Positions 43,413 to 54,022 of a DNA stretch of 64,000 bases are shown here, piece after piece (positions within the stretch are counted from its first letter, which is position 1; the number at the start of each line of letters is the position of its first letter). This DNA comes from Calcarisporiella thermophila CBS 279.70 (lineage: Eukaryota; Calcarisporiellomycota), in contig NW_027192212.1 of the NCBI RefSeq assembly GCF_041956535.1, positions 409,129 through 473,128 of the forward strand, given 5' to 3'. The position numbers and the translations under genes were made by a program. The notes under the pieces were generated by a model. The model worked only from the letters and a program-made list of their open reading frames with translations. It was not told the origin of the DNA and ran no database searches.

Positions 43413-44621
43413 CTATGCATGATTCAAGGGTATTGGTAGATAGGAAGATGTCCGAGTGCTACGTCCTTTGCGGAGATGTCGCGCACAACACCTGATCAGC
43501 AATATCCCTGACAGGATGAGCACAAGAAGACCTAGCGGGAGCAGCAAGGCTAGATTATGCTCGAGAACCGACTGCATGTAGCTCTGCAGGAAGTGAGATC
43601 GATGCATATTGCGCTTGATGGCGACGATGTATGAAAAGGTGGAGAAGCCGTTTCCAATGAACGTGTCCACATGCGCAAGCAGTTCGTTCTCAATCAGAGA
43701 CAGACCATGCGCGCGCATCCATGACTCACGCGAGGCATTGGCAAATAAAGAAGGGTTGTTGAGGCAAGCGTCGGAGCGGAGCAGCTCCTCGGCGTCGATA
43801 GTGTAGATTTGCGTTGGATAGCGCTTCTTCAGGTTGAGCACGGTCTCGTGGTCTCGATTGTCGGTGGCAATCAGAATCGGGGGATGCTTGCCGGCGGTGA
43901 CGCGTTGGATGTGCTCGACGACGAGGTCGTAGGTCATGTCGCAGCGCCAGAGCGCCTTTAGCGGGCTGTATCCATGGATGGTCTCACACACCTTCGACAC
44001 CGCCAAAGACACGTCTTTATTCCATGTGCGGAGATGGATCCCAATGCTCTCGTCGATCGGCCATGTCTTGCGCGCATGCTCCACACAGGCGCTGATCGGC
44101 TTCTTGTACACGAAAGAGGACAAGATGTCGTGGGCATATTGCCGGAAGCGGCCCCCGATGATGAATACAAAGACTACGAGGCGAGGAAAGATGAATTGCC
44201 AAAAGGCCTCGTGGGGAGTGTTGAGTATCCGGATGGTCGAAGCCTCGTTGTTCCGGTTGGCAGCGTACGCCTCAGCGAGAGTCGAGACATCGATGGTTGC
44301 GTTTGGGGTCCCATCCAACATAAAGTCCATGGGCTCGAACAACTGCGACAGCCGCTGGTGATTAGGCTGCTGGCCGAAAATCGGCGGAAAGACAATACCG
44401 GGCGAGATGAGCTGTCGATGAGGAAGTGGGTTGAACATGGCCGCACCCACATGCAGGACCAGCTGGTTGTTGATATAGGCGAATGCAGGAATCTCCCATG
44501 TCAAGAGTCCTCCGGCGGGCGCCTGACCGGAAAGAAGCAGGCGCACATACAAACCATCGATGATAATAGTGGCAAAGACAATGGTGATAAAGAAGACGGC
44601 GAAGCGTGCCTTTGGAATCAT
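43413..44621 (-). CDS. Type II membrane glycosyltransferase-like protein (O-fucosyltransferase-like), copy 3
   Basis: Nearly identical to copy 1 over its whole length (402 residues from the ATG at 44621). Signal anchor FFITIVFATIIIDGLYVRLL, then IGIHLRTWNKDVSL and FIGNGFSTFSYIVAIKR, and the C-terminal helix LALLLPLGLLVLILSGILLI. The start at 44621 (MIPKARFAVFF) was chosen because it aligns with the start of copy 1. The frame is open upstream to 44798, but that extension is Cys/Arg/Pro-rich, has no counterpart in copy 1 and would bury the signal anchor. The gene ends 740 bp before the MSH3 3' end and is transcribed away from it. The sugar donor and acceptor are unknown. Confidence 0.6.
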   Translation of the reverse strand: MIPKARFAVFFITIVFATIIIDGLYVRLLLSGQAPAGGLLTWEIPAFAYINNQLVLHVGAAMFNPLPHRQLISPGIVFPPIFGQQPNHQRLSQLFEPMDFMLDGTPNATIDVSTLAEAYAANRNNEASTIRILNTPHEAFWQFIFPRLVVFVFIIGGRFRQYAHDILSSFVYKKPISACVEHARKTWPIDESIGIHLRTWNKDVSLAVSKVCETIHGYSPLKALWRCDMTYDLVVEHIQRVTAGKHPPILIATDNRDHETVLNLKKRYPTQIYTIDAEELLRSDACLNNPSLFANASRESWMRAHGLSLIENELLAHVDTFIGNGFSTFSYIVAIKRNMHRSHFLQSYMQSVLEHNLALLLPLGLLVLILSGILLIRCCARHLRKGRSTRTSSYLPIPLNHA

Positions 44622-45363
44622 GGTGCAGGATGCGCGGGGGAAAGGAGAGGCCGGATTGAAATGGAGAGAGTAGTGGCCCGACAAGGGATCATCCCTGTGC
44701 AAACAGTTTGGCCTGCGACAGAAGCATCGGGACATCCAAGGGGAAAGTAGGCCCTCCGAATTTGACGAACCGGTTCTAATAAAGAGTTGAGTTGACACTC
44801 CGCTCCCAATCGTTCCTTTTCATGGCGTTTCAACCTTTAGTGTATTGTAATTGCAACCTTAAGTGTTTTGCTCTGTCGCGCCTCACAGCCTCTCACCTCA
44901 GCCGGTGCTTGCTTGTGCTCCTTTGCAGACGGAAGGCTAACCTTTAGTGCGGTTGCAACCGAGCACAGGACTCGAACCACGGCCATTCGAATGCGGCCCT
45001 GGAAACCCGAGCTGAGCTTGTCCTTTTTCCTCTTCTCCTCTCCATGGTGCCTGATCTCTTGGCAGTCAAGCTAGCTTCGATTGACCACCTTGCAGAGAAG
45101 CCAGAGTCCACACAGAAGCTGCAGATTTTTCTGCGTTTTATTTTGGGTGTCGATCCAAACACAACCGCACCGCTTATCAAAACAAGAATGTACGTCAAAA
45201 GGACCCAATTAGGGCCCTATTTAATTCCCCTTGTGTATGGAAATCCCCATACAGGGTAAGCCCCGATTTGGACAAAACAAAATGAAAAGCAGTCCCGCCC
45301 TACCCACGTGCAGCCTAATCTCCTTCCCCGTCCTCCAACTCCGTCACCAGCGCTCTCATGTTC
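44622..45363. other. Spacer between MSH3 and glycosyltransferase copy 3
   Basis: MSH3 3' UTR plus promoter of copy 3. It is homologous to the matching blocks of units A and B. Confidence 0.55.
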
Positions 45364-48300
45364 TCAACCGCCGCGGCCAGCTGCTCCCCACCCGAGCCCC
45401 CCCCCGGCCGCCCTCAGCCAATGTTCCATGGCGCTCCGCAGTCGCGTCCTCAGCCGCACCGCCCGCTTTTGCCTCATCGACTCCTCCATCTCCGCCGATT
45501 TCTCGGCGGCCCTCTCCAGCAGCGCCGCAGGGAGATGAGCAAGTCGAGCCACATTAAGCCTAGCCTCGAAACCATTCGTAAGTATCCATTTCTGAAAAAA
45601 TACAGCGAAAAACAGAGAGGGATTACCCGTAGCTGCGCATGGCAACCCCCTGGGTTAACTTGTAGAGGAACACGACCCCCATGGATCCGTCCTCATTCTC
45701 CGTCTCCATGAAACCCATGTGGGCATTCTGCACCCCCGTGAAGCTCTGAGCTATCTTCGCCAGGGAGGGGTAGTGCGTCACAAAGAGCGTGATGGCCCTC
45801 ACCCTTTCCACAAAGTATTTCAGCACCGCATGCGCAATGGCCACGCCATCGTGCGTGCTTGTTCCCCGGCCCAATTCGTCGAGAATGACGAGCGATCGGG
45901 GCGTCGCCTGCTTCATGATGTCGCTCGTTTCGTGCAGCTCCACCATGAAGGTCGACTCGCCCTGCAGCATGTTATCGAAGGCGCCCATCCTATGGCCACC
46001 AGCGCGAGTTAGAAAGGGGGGTCCCTGCGGTGTGCGGTGAAATCAGCCATACCTTGTGTACACGGCATCCAGCATCCCTAGTTCGGCCTCCTCGGCCGGC
46101 ACATAGCTTCCAACCTGGCCCATGATACTGATGAGCGCCACCTGTCGGATGTAGGAGCTCTTCCCCCCCATGTTCGGCCCCGTGAGAATCATGGTGCGAC
46201 ACCGCTCGGGGTCGAAGTCCTCGTCATTCGGCACGAATCGGCCGCCCAACACCTGCTCCACCATCGGGTGCCGCCCTTGCTTGACGTGGATCCGGGTGCC
46301 CTCGACAAACTTGGGGCGCACATACCCCGGCTGACAGGCCACCGTCGCCAGCGAGAACAGGCAATCCGCCACCGCCAGCTTCTGCACCACATCCCGCAGC
46401 ACCTCGTAGCTCTCTGCAATCTCCCCCAAGAACCGGCGGAACGCCTCGTCGCACGCCCGGCTCAGCCGCTCCTTCCCCTGGTCTCGCTCCCTCAGCAGCG
46501 CAATGACCTCCGGGGTGTGGAACCGGCTCACCTGCTTTGTCCCGCTGATCTTGACCCAGCCCTTGGGCACCTGCTTGGCCTCGGCGTTCTTCACCTCGAT
46601 CAGGTAGTCGACCTGCGCCACCGTGCAGTACTCCAGCTTCGGCTTCTTCAGCAGCCTCCTCACCTCGAGCAAATGCTCGTCGAACCGTCGCTCCACCCCG
46701 GCAATCTCCTCCTTGTGCACCCCGATGTCGGGGTATTTGTCCTCGTCCGCGAAGAGCGTGTGCTTGTCGCCGCGTTCGGCCGCTTTCGCATTGAGGGCCC
46801 TGCGAAAGCCCGCCACCCTCTCCCGGATAAGGGGAAGATGGGCGAGGATATCGTTGAGGAGCGGGGAGGCGAGCCCGACGGCCTCGGGCGTTGCCCACCC
46901 CGGAAATCGGGTGGCAATCTCGTGGAGGGCGTTGAGAATTTGAAGGAGTTCAGCGGAGGAACACTATTCACAAAAAGCAGGAGGAGAGAGGGAAAAAAAG
47001 CGTGGATGAGACCCCCACCCATATGGAATTTTTTGTGTGCACTGGATATCTTCTAGGAAGCCACACCCATACCTTCCCATAGTGGATCCGGCAGAGACCT
47101 CGTTCTAGGTCGGGCAGCTTTCGTAACAGCTCCCGCAGATCGCCCAAGAGGGGAGACTCGCCCCTCAGAATCTCCTCCACGGCATCCATGCGCTCATTGA
47201 GCTGCTGGATATCCACGAGCGGCCGGCCCACCCACCGCCTCATCAACCTGCGTCCAAAACTAGTGCGTGTATGGTCGAGCACCCAAAACAGGCTGCCTTT
47301 CTCGGAAAAGTCGGTCTGGTTGCGGTAGATTTCCAGGTTCGCAAGGGTATTCCCGTTGAGCAGCATGTGCATGCGCGTCGAGAAGGGGTGGAAGTATTTT
47401 GTGAGACTAAACACGTGCTCCAGGCCGAAATCACGCAAATGCGAAATGAGGGCCGCAAGACAGACAATGACGTTGCGGGGAAACCGCATGATCTCGGAGA
47501 ATTGCACGCCCTCTTTGGCCTCCCCCATCTCGCGGCGGGGCTCCTTCTCCTCCTCCTCCTCCATGGGGTCCCCCATGGAATTCTCCCCCATCTTGCGGGA
47601 ATAAAATTCCTGCACAACGGTGAACGCATCATTGTACCCCAGAAATGCGTCGGTCAGCCGTTCGACCCGCACCGCGTCCCCCCCCGAGGTCAGATGGTGA
47701 GCGGAGAGATGCTTCACGAGGTTCTCCGTTGGCTTGCTCAGCTGAGCGGGCAGAAGCATTTCACACGGTTGGATGTGCAATAGGCGGGTCTCGAGCTCAG
47801 AACGCATGTAGCCGTCCTCGAAGTTATCGTAGATGATATCCCCAGTGGATGGATGGACCGCCTGGAGGAGAGGAACCGGGGGCGAGGAAACAAACAAACA
47901 GCGTTCAAAGTCAAACGTTGCCAAACACAAAACTCAAATGACAGCCATCACTTACGACAAGGCCAAGGTGGACATATTCGTCTCTCCCACTTCCACCTCT
48001 CACTTCTTCGTACAAGCACATCAGGTAGCCTCCCCCTGCCGTGGTCTCGTCGTCCATGGTATTCATGTCATCGACAAACGTTCCCTTGGTATACAAGTGA
48101 GTGAGTTTGCGTTCGAACGGGGCATTACGGTTATCGCCCGCGGCCTTGAGGGCCGCGGTTTCCGTTTGCTGCACAACCCCGACCTTATGTCCTGCATACA
48201 CAAGCCTAGCGAAGGAGAGACCGTGTATTCCCAGCGTTAATAAAATGCCTCAATCCCTTTGAATAGAGGAAATAAAGCAGAGCCAGAAAAAAGGCAGCGC

Positions 48301-49149
48301 CTAATCTTACCTGCGCACATGGACATGGAGTCGATGGGTGGGTATCGAGGCGGTATAGAAGTTGTGATCCAAAAAGCAAGCAATGCCAAGCTCCTTCGAG
48401 GCAACCTGTTCGCAAAAATGACATTATCAGCATCCACCCACTTTGAGCCGCATCCGTTCTCGCCGGCTTACCTGTGCGTCTTCCCCAAAAAACCGATACT
48501 TGTAGCCCACCTCCACCATCAAGAGCGTATCGGGATTCTGCCTCTTGATTTCCATGAATTGCTTTTCCAGGGGGGTGTACTTTTTACTTTCCTGCGCTTT
48601 CTTTGTTGCGGCTTTGGCCGATGATATATTCGACTTTGCATCCGATGGGCATGCGAATTGAGTCCGCAAGCGCTTCATCGGCCTATACTCCTCCTCCTCC
48701 TCCTCCTCCTCTCTCTCCTCGCCTTCCTCTCTTAGGGTCTCCTCCGCCGACGCCTCCTCATTCACCTCCTCTCCATTCTCCTTCTCCTTTCTCCCTTGGT
48801 TGTGGTTCCTCTTTGCGAGCCTCTCATTGGCGGGTGCCCCAAATTTTCTAAGGAATTCCTCTCGCCGCTTGGTGGATGCATGGGAGAGATCAGGCGACTC
48901 ATCAGTGCGATTATTTTGAAATTTATATTTCTCCGCTATGACCGATTCTTTTTCGCCGCCTCGACTGCGCGCCGCATCCGTGCGCGGTTTCTTAGCGGGC
49001 GGAGAAAGGGGCAAATCGGAAGAAACTGATTGTGAAGATTTCGATGGAGAAGAGGCAGAGGAATCGGTGTCCTCCGAGGAGGTGCGTTTGGATCGTTCGG
49101 AGAGCGGTTTGAAAAAGCCAAGAAGGGTGGCCTGTTTTTTACTCGACAT
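45364..49149 (-). CDS. MSH3: DNA mismatch repair protein Msh3
   Basis: Forms MutS-beta with Msh2 to recognise insertion/deletion loops. Seven exons: 48472-49149, 48311-48405, 47956-48205, 47073-47861, 46053-46963, 45627-45989 and 45364-45559, giving 1093 residues. A PIP-box for PCNA lies at the N-terminus (QATLLGFF). The mismatch-binding domain follows ([34 protein letters not shown], then [18 protein letters not shown]). The core and clamp come next ([20 protein letters not shown]). The ATPase has Walker [18 protein letters not shown] and Walker [17 protein letters not shown], with signature [13 protein letters not shown]. The last exon has [10 protein letters not shown] and ends soon after a nine-base homopolymer (see findings). 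The acidic N-terminal linker ([12 protein letters not shown]) is typical of Msh3. Splicing phases all agree. Confidence 0.95.
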
Positions 49150-49481
49150 GGCTCGATGGATTGGCGATCGCGAACACTTTGATCGCGCGAAACGTGGTTG
49201 AGAAATTTGGATACGCGATTTTTTTTTAATCAACGAAGCAGGCTCAGTCAAATCAAATTGGCTATCCACGCCCTGAAAAGATTGCAGTTGTGTACGATAT
49301 ATTTGAAATATCCATCTTCGAAAGAAATCAGAACAAAAAGAGAAAGGCAAAGGATAACAACCGCGTAATACAGAAGCGAAGTCGTATATAGGCCAAAAAG
49401 GGTTTCTTGGATCAAAATCTATTCACGCACACCAACAAAAAGACAATCCACACCGTGGTCTGTCCTTTTATTGCCTTCAAA
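49150..49481. other. MSH3 5' region / spacer
   Basis: The frame of MSH3 stays open upstream of 49149 without a better ATG. Otherwise AT-rich with no gene. Confidence 0.5.
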
Positions 49482-49929
49482 TCACTTGGTCGTTGCGGTG
49501 GTGGCGCCATAGCTGGGAGGTTGTGCTACAGGCGCATGATGGGCGGTAGAATCAGCAGCAACTGGGTAATAAGCTAATCATTTAACGTTTATAATAAAAA
49601 TAAGTGGGGCGTTGAAGTCTTGGCATGTTCCATCAAGGTCATTACCATGGGCGGGGACGCGATTATCCCGGTGCATGTGTATAATGTAGAAGGCATGGAT
49701 TATTCCCGGTCTAAAAATATATAAAAGAAGGGTGCTTCAGTTTCATAATGAAGAAAAACTGGCCCAAGTCGGATCCTAATCTTTACATGTGGCCAAGGAT
49801 CGAGAGGGCAACATTGATCAACAAGTCCACCGAGCAGCCCGTTTTGAAGAACACCGACAGGTAGGGGAAGAATAGGGCGAGGATAAAGAGGCCAAAATCT
49901 TTCCCAGAGTAATCTAGCGAGTCAGCCAT
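49482..49929 (-). CDS. PMP3/Sna-family small membrane proteolipid
   Basis: Two-helix membrane protein of the PMP3 (UPF0057) family, which affects membrane potential and salt tolerance; the Sna members traffic to the vacuole. Three exons (49787-49929, 49646-49710, 49482-49561) give 95 residues. Helix 1 is GLFILALFFPYLSVFF with the family PP/PY-V turn (FPYLSVFFKTG). Helix 2 is DLLINVALSILGHIPGIIHA, ending in the conserved P-G-(I/L)-x-HA-F-Y-I-I. The C-terminal tail after the second intron contains PPSYG, a PPxY motif. In yeast Sna3/Sna4 a similar motif recruits the Rsp5 ubiquitin ligase. The gene is too split for simple ORF finding. Splice sites are GT..AG and phases agree. Confidence 0.9.
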
Positions 49930-50316
49930 TTGGAGAGCTTTGAATTCAGCGACGATGGTTCAGGTGGCAACGAGGCCGAGTTAATATAGGAGAAAGAGGG
50001 CGTGCGGAAATTGCCATTTTTTTATGATTTTCTCCGCGATAATTTTGGTAATCCTTGTGGCTGCAACCGTGACATTGGGCCTCATCACCAGCAATGACGT
50101 CTGCTATGCAAAGTTTATTCAAATAAGAAGTAGAGGAATCCTCTGTATAACATGAACATATGTCAAGAAAACCGTAAAAGACTATAAATATACTGCGTGT
50201 TTGAGGACATATAGAAAAAAATGTTGGTAGTCGAGACGGGGCATTGCATGCAAAGTCCCGTCCTTCTCCTCCCTCCCTCTCCCCCTCACTTCTATCCCAC
50301 TTGAGCTCGTCTCCCC
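49930..50316. other. Spacer upstream of the PMP3/Sna gene
   Basis: Promoter region of the proteolipid gene and 3' side of the small Cys-tailed ORF. No motif stands out. Confidence 0.5.
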
Positions 50317-50571
50317 CTAACAGCGACAGATTTGCCTACAGTCGCACCCTATTCCAGACGCCTGGCACGCGCAGTTCTGGCTGTGTGGCCAAAACTGGCG
50401 CTGCCCGTCCACAAAGTCGGGAGAGCAAGGCTGCTCCACCGGGTTTGAATTCGTGATGGTAAAGGGTGACTCGGAGATGGATGCCTGCGAAGGGCGCCGT
50501 GCTTTGGGAATGGTCTTGATAGTCGGGATGGGTTTCGAGCGTGGTTGTTGATTGACAGAAAGAGTTGACAT
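50317..50571 (-). CDS. Candidate small protein with cysteine-rich C-terminus (84 residues)
   Basis: ATG at 50571 (context AAGACG before it), stop TAG at 50317. The N-terminal half is basic and Ser/Pro-rich (IPTIKTIPKARRPSQAS). The last 35 residues hold seven cysteines, mostly in C-x-C pairs (NCAC, GCDC, ICRC), which could bind a metal or form disulfides. No signal peptide. A pyrimidine-rich leader precedes the start. The regular Cys pairs argue against chance, but no family is recognised. Confidence 0.5.
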   Translation of the reverse strand: MSTLSVNQQPRSKPIPTIKTIPKARRPSQASISESPFTITNSNPVEQPCSPDFVDGQRQFWPHSQNCACQASGIGCDCRQICRC

Positions 50572-52595
50572 CGTCTTGCTAAATCGCCAGAGAATGAAGC
50601 AGCACGATAACTAATTAGTAGCTTCAGAGATGAGAAGGAACCAAATTAGATAATGAAAAAAGAAAGAGGCCGAGGAAAAAAAAAAGTAGGGATGGAGACT
50701 TTTGGGTGGAGGAGATAAGAAAGATCACGAGAACCAAATTCAACGATCGGCCCAATATTTGTGACACGTCACGAATGGGTATTCTGAAAACCCGAAATCC
50801 CTTTTGTCACGAAAGTAGACGAAATAAGCTACATTGCCCTTTTCGGCTGAGAATGCGTAAGGGAGAGCTTCATGCCAGGATGTGTGTTGCGACTCTACCT
50901 CGCGGATGACCCTTGAAGCGGTGTTCCTTGATTGCGTCAGAGGACAGGCTGCGGGTGGCCCAGCACGCACTAGTCAAAGTCTGGAAGAACCAGCCATTTC
51001 CAGCAAACCTCTGTTAGGGAATATTCGTACGAGACCACGCGCCGCTATTGGCCCCACGGCCATTGGGCGACCAACCCTTCATATGCGCCCATATGGACAG
51101 GGGAGGAGAAGGGGCCTTCTTGCTTTTTGGCTAGGCAAGGACTGGGTGAGGTTTGAGCAGCAAGTCCCGTTACTTGCTGTGTGTAGGAGTCTTGGCCAAG
51201 CTGCACGAGTGGCCCTAGCAAACATGGCCGTGCTATTAGACTGCGTCAATAAAGCCACATTTAAGCACTCTCAAGTGTGTATTTAATATGGCTGCACTTA
51301 GTTAGATAAACAATTTGCTCGTGAAGGAAGACAGGTTTTATGAGCGTCTGCATGGCTACTAGGCACCTTCAACGACTGCTTGCCAACAGACAAGAATTCG
51401 AGCTTGGTACATCAACATATAGGCTGGAAACATAAAGAGACCGAAAAAGACCTCCATCAACCTTGATTAGGCTTCAAAACCATATCGCCAAGCCTGGCCG
51501 TCTCTGTCAATGCGGAATCTCAAGCGTGCTCTGCGATCCAAATTATCTGCAGAAACCCACTCTGTTTGGATGGGAGTTGGCACCCTATTCTTGTCGGCGC
51601 TGGCTGTAGACTGAGTCGAACACCGTCTCTACTATACACAATGTGTGGCATCGTATCAATTATGTCGTATATCATGATTTTGTGGTTGTCGGCTCTCCCG
51701 TTTTTATTGGCAATAGCCTAAAGGCGAGAGCAAGACGCTCCTCCGTCTAAACTGCAGCTCCCTTTTTCACTTTCTGGAATAAAATGGGTATGTAAGGCTC
51801 CCTTCAAGATCAATAGAGTATCCTGGGATTAGGCTTCTGAATCGGTACTAAAAGAAGGCTATGATCGGCCAATCGCATTGCATGACGTAGATGACCATTT
51901 CCTACAAAGTTAAATTTCTCAACAAGACAGAAATGGCAGCCCATCTTTTTTGGTAGTATTTGGCTAGCCCATTGCATCCATTTCCTTCGATTGGCAAAGC
52001 GGCCGCGACAGAATCCGAGCTCCAGGGTCATAGAAGAAAAACCTTTATTCACTCTAAACTATCCCGATGAACCCGTTGATATAAACCCAAATCTATTCGA
52101 AGCAAGTTGAATCTAACAAGCGCATATTGCATTCATGCCTGTGTGTGCATATATATATAGATAGAGATAGATGGCTATGTATATATAGAGAGAAGCAAAA
52201 CAAGAATGGGTGACAAGCGGAAAACAAGACATCATTAAGTTATAGAAAGCCCATAAGATAACCACGAGAAAACAAGAAAATAAAAAACAAACGGAGGCAA
52301 AGGAACGCAGCACCAAGTTTCCTTATTTTTTTAGAAGAAAAAAAAAAAGCAACTGTACAAACAACGGTGCTGAAATTTGACAACCTCCAGTTTGTGGCGG
52401 AAAAGTCTAGCATAACATAACAAAACAAGGGAGGAGGAAAAGAAAAAAAATAGGAGGATCATAGTATAATTTCATAAAGAAACAAACTACAAGATCGTCA
52501 TTCTAAGAAGGAATGAGCGATAATATACAAGTCTATCGAGGGGTGTTTTTTTTTTTCCGGAAGAGGGCCAAGAGGAGCTCGAGGTTTCAATTGGC
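50572..52595. other. 2-kb gene-poor spacer and ODC 3' UTR
   Basis: Short frames only. The segment 52130-52200 is a TA/GATA-like simple repeat, and 52320-52460 has A tracts. The minus ORF at 51810-52052 (80 codons) has protein-like composition but no motif and no neighbouring exon I could join. Confidence 0.45.
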
Positions 52596-54022
52596 TTATT
52601 GCAGCAGCATGTTCTCGGTGCAGGTGTACACGACCCTGCTCTTTCGGAATCCGTTAAAGGTCGAAGCGGCGGTGATCGTGTACGCACCCATGTTGTCGTA
52701 GCACATCCAGTCGCCCACCTCGAGCAGCGGCAGCTGGCCCCGGGGGGTAACGCAATCGATGGAGTCGCAGGTCGGGCCCCACACGCTGCAGCCGGAGGCC
52801 TCCTGCGCCAGCTCCTTCTCCAGCGGCGTGTCGTACACGAACAGGCTGTCGCGCTGCAGCACGCGCGGGTGCACGACCTGGTGGTCGAACATGGTGCAGT
52901 TGAAACTGCCGTAGACGCCGTCGTTGATATAGTACATGTGGCGCACGTCCTCGTCGCCGGTGGTGCGGCGAGCGATCACCGACGTGGCCAGGACAAACGC
53001 CGACGCAACGTAGAATCGTCCCGGCTCGGCAATCACCCGGATGTGCGGGGGGAATAGCTCGTCGACCGCGCCTCGCAAAACTTCCACCACTAAATCGAAC
53101 GTGATGCCTTGCGTGACGTTCGCCCCGGGGAAGCCACCCCCAACGTCAAGCAAGGTCATCGCGAAACCAAGGGCCTCAGCCTGGTCGAACACGCCGCGCG
53201 CCCGCCTGACAGCATCGCCAAACGCGTTGGCATCGAAGCACCCACTCCCCACGTGGAAGCTGATGCCGATCACGTTCAGCCCCAGCTGCTTTGCGGTCTC
53301 GAGCAACGACTGGGTCGTGTGCAGCGGCGCGCCAAACTTCAGCCCGAGCTTGCACAACGATTTGGAGTCATCCGTGAGGATGCGCAAGACGAGCTCGGCC
53401 TCGGGATAGTAGCGCGCAATCTTGTGCAGCTCCTCGGCGTTGTCAAATGTCATCTTGCGCACGCCCACCTTGGCAGCGTAGCGGATGTAGGAGGGCTGCT
53501 TGCAAGGGTTCGCGTAGATGATTCTCGAGGGGTCCACCCCCAGCGCGAGCACCTGTTGGATCTCTCCTTTGCTGGCGCAGTCGAAGCCGTTCCCGAGCGC
53601 AGCCAAGAGCCGGAGCACCATCGGGTCTGGATTGCATTTGACGGCTACCAAGGGGGGATGGACATCAAACGGGGGGAGGATCAACATCTTTTGTCTTGCC
53701 TTAGCAACGGGGGGATGCAATAGAGTTCAAATAGATTACCGTAGAATGGTTCGATACGCGGCAGACTCTCCTTCCACCTTCTGTCCTGGCGATACACCTC
53801 GCCAAGATCGGCGACAAAGAAGGCATTTTCACCGTCCATTTCTCCCACTTCCATACCCACGCTCTCCACCTGCTGCTTCATAATCTCGGCGACAGGGAGG
53901 TCCAAAACCTCTGGCTGGGTGTCGAGGGACTCCACTGCATCGGGGGCGATACCAGAAAACTCTTTAGCCGCTAACGACTCAAAATGGGCAACGGGAAACA
54001 AGGGCTCAGCAATTGACATCAT
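52596..54022 (-). CDS. SPE1: Ornithine decarboxylase
   Basis: PLP enzyme making putrescine from ornithine, the first step of polyamine synthesis. Two exons (53740-54022 and 52596-53644) give 443 residues. The intron splits the codon just before the PLP lysine: ...EPFY / AVKCNPDP (Lys near residue 97). Other active-site motifs are FHVGSGC, GGGFPGANV (phosphate-binding Gly loop), EPGRFYV, GPTCDSIDCV (catalytic Cys) and the substrate-binding WMCYDNMGAYT. All key residues are present. The cytosolic homodimer is the usual form. Start chosen at MMSIAEPL, the first ATG. The frame is open upstream through an A-tract but has no ATG. Eukaryotic ODC is usually controlled by antizyme; nothing about that can be read here. 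Confidence 0.96.

Larger units (their letters stand above)
39400..45590. repeat. Tandem segmental triplication (glycosyltransferase gene plus MSH3 3' end)
   Basis: Three head-to-tail units of similar order: a 3' flank with GGCATGACCG(C/A)GGTATATTTCC, a minus-strand glycosyltransferase-like gene, an upstream block with ACTCCGCTCCCAATC, a CTTGGCAGCTTAGCT-like block, then the last exon of MSH3. Approximate units: A 39400-41640, B 41640-43205, C 43205-45590. In unit C the MSH3 part is the live gene. In A and B it is a relic. Homology breaks off inside or at the 5' side of the last MSH3 intron, near ATTCGT. Coordinates of the edges are by eye. Confidence 0.85.

Noticed and set aside
40042-44750. 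Long plus-strand ORFs (40042-40614, 43974-44750) antisense to the transferase copies
   Set aside because: They appear in both copies only because the DNA is duplicated. The minus frames have the membrane anchor and motifs. The second plus ORF runs on into non-homologous spacer.
44622-44798. N-terminal extension of transferase copy 3
   Set aside because: Open frame, but with no counterpart in copy 1, and it would place 59 residues of low-complexity sequence before the signal anchor.
46268-47056. 262-codon plus ORF
   Set aside because: Antisense shadow of the MSH3 clamp/ATPase exon with Leu/His/Arg-biased composition.
52599-53723. Plus-strand ORFs of 152 and 204 codons
   Set aside because: Antisense to ornithine decarboxylase exon 2. 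They arise from its high GC3.
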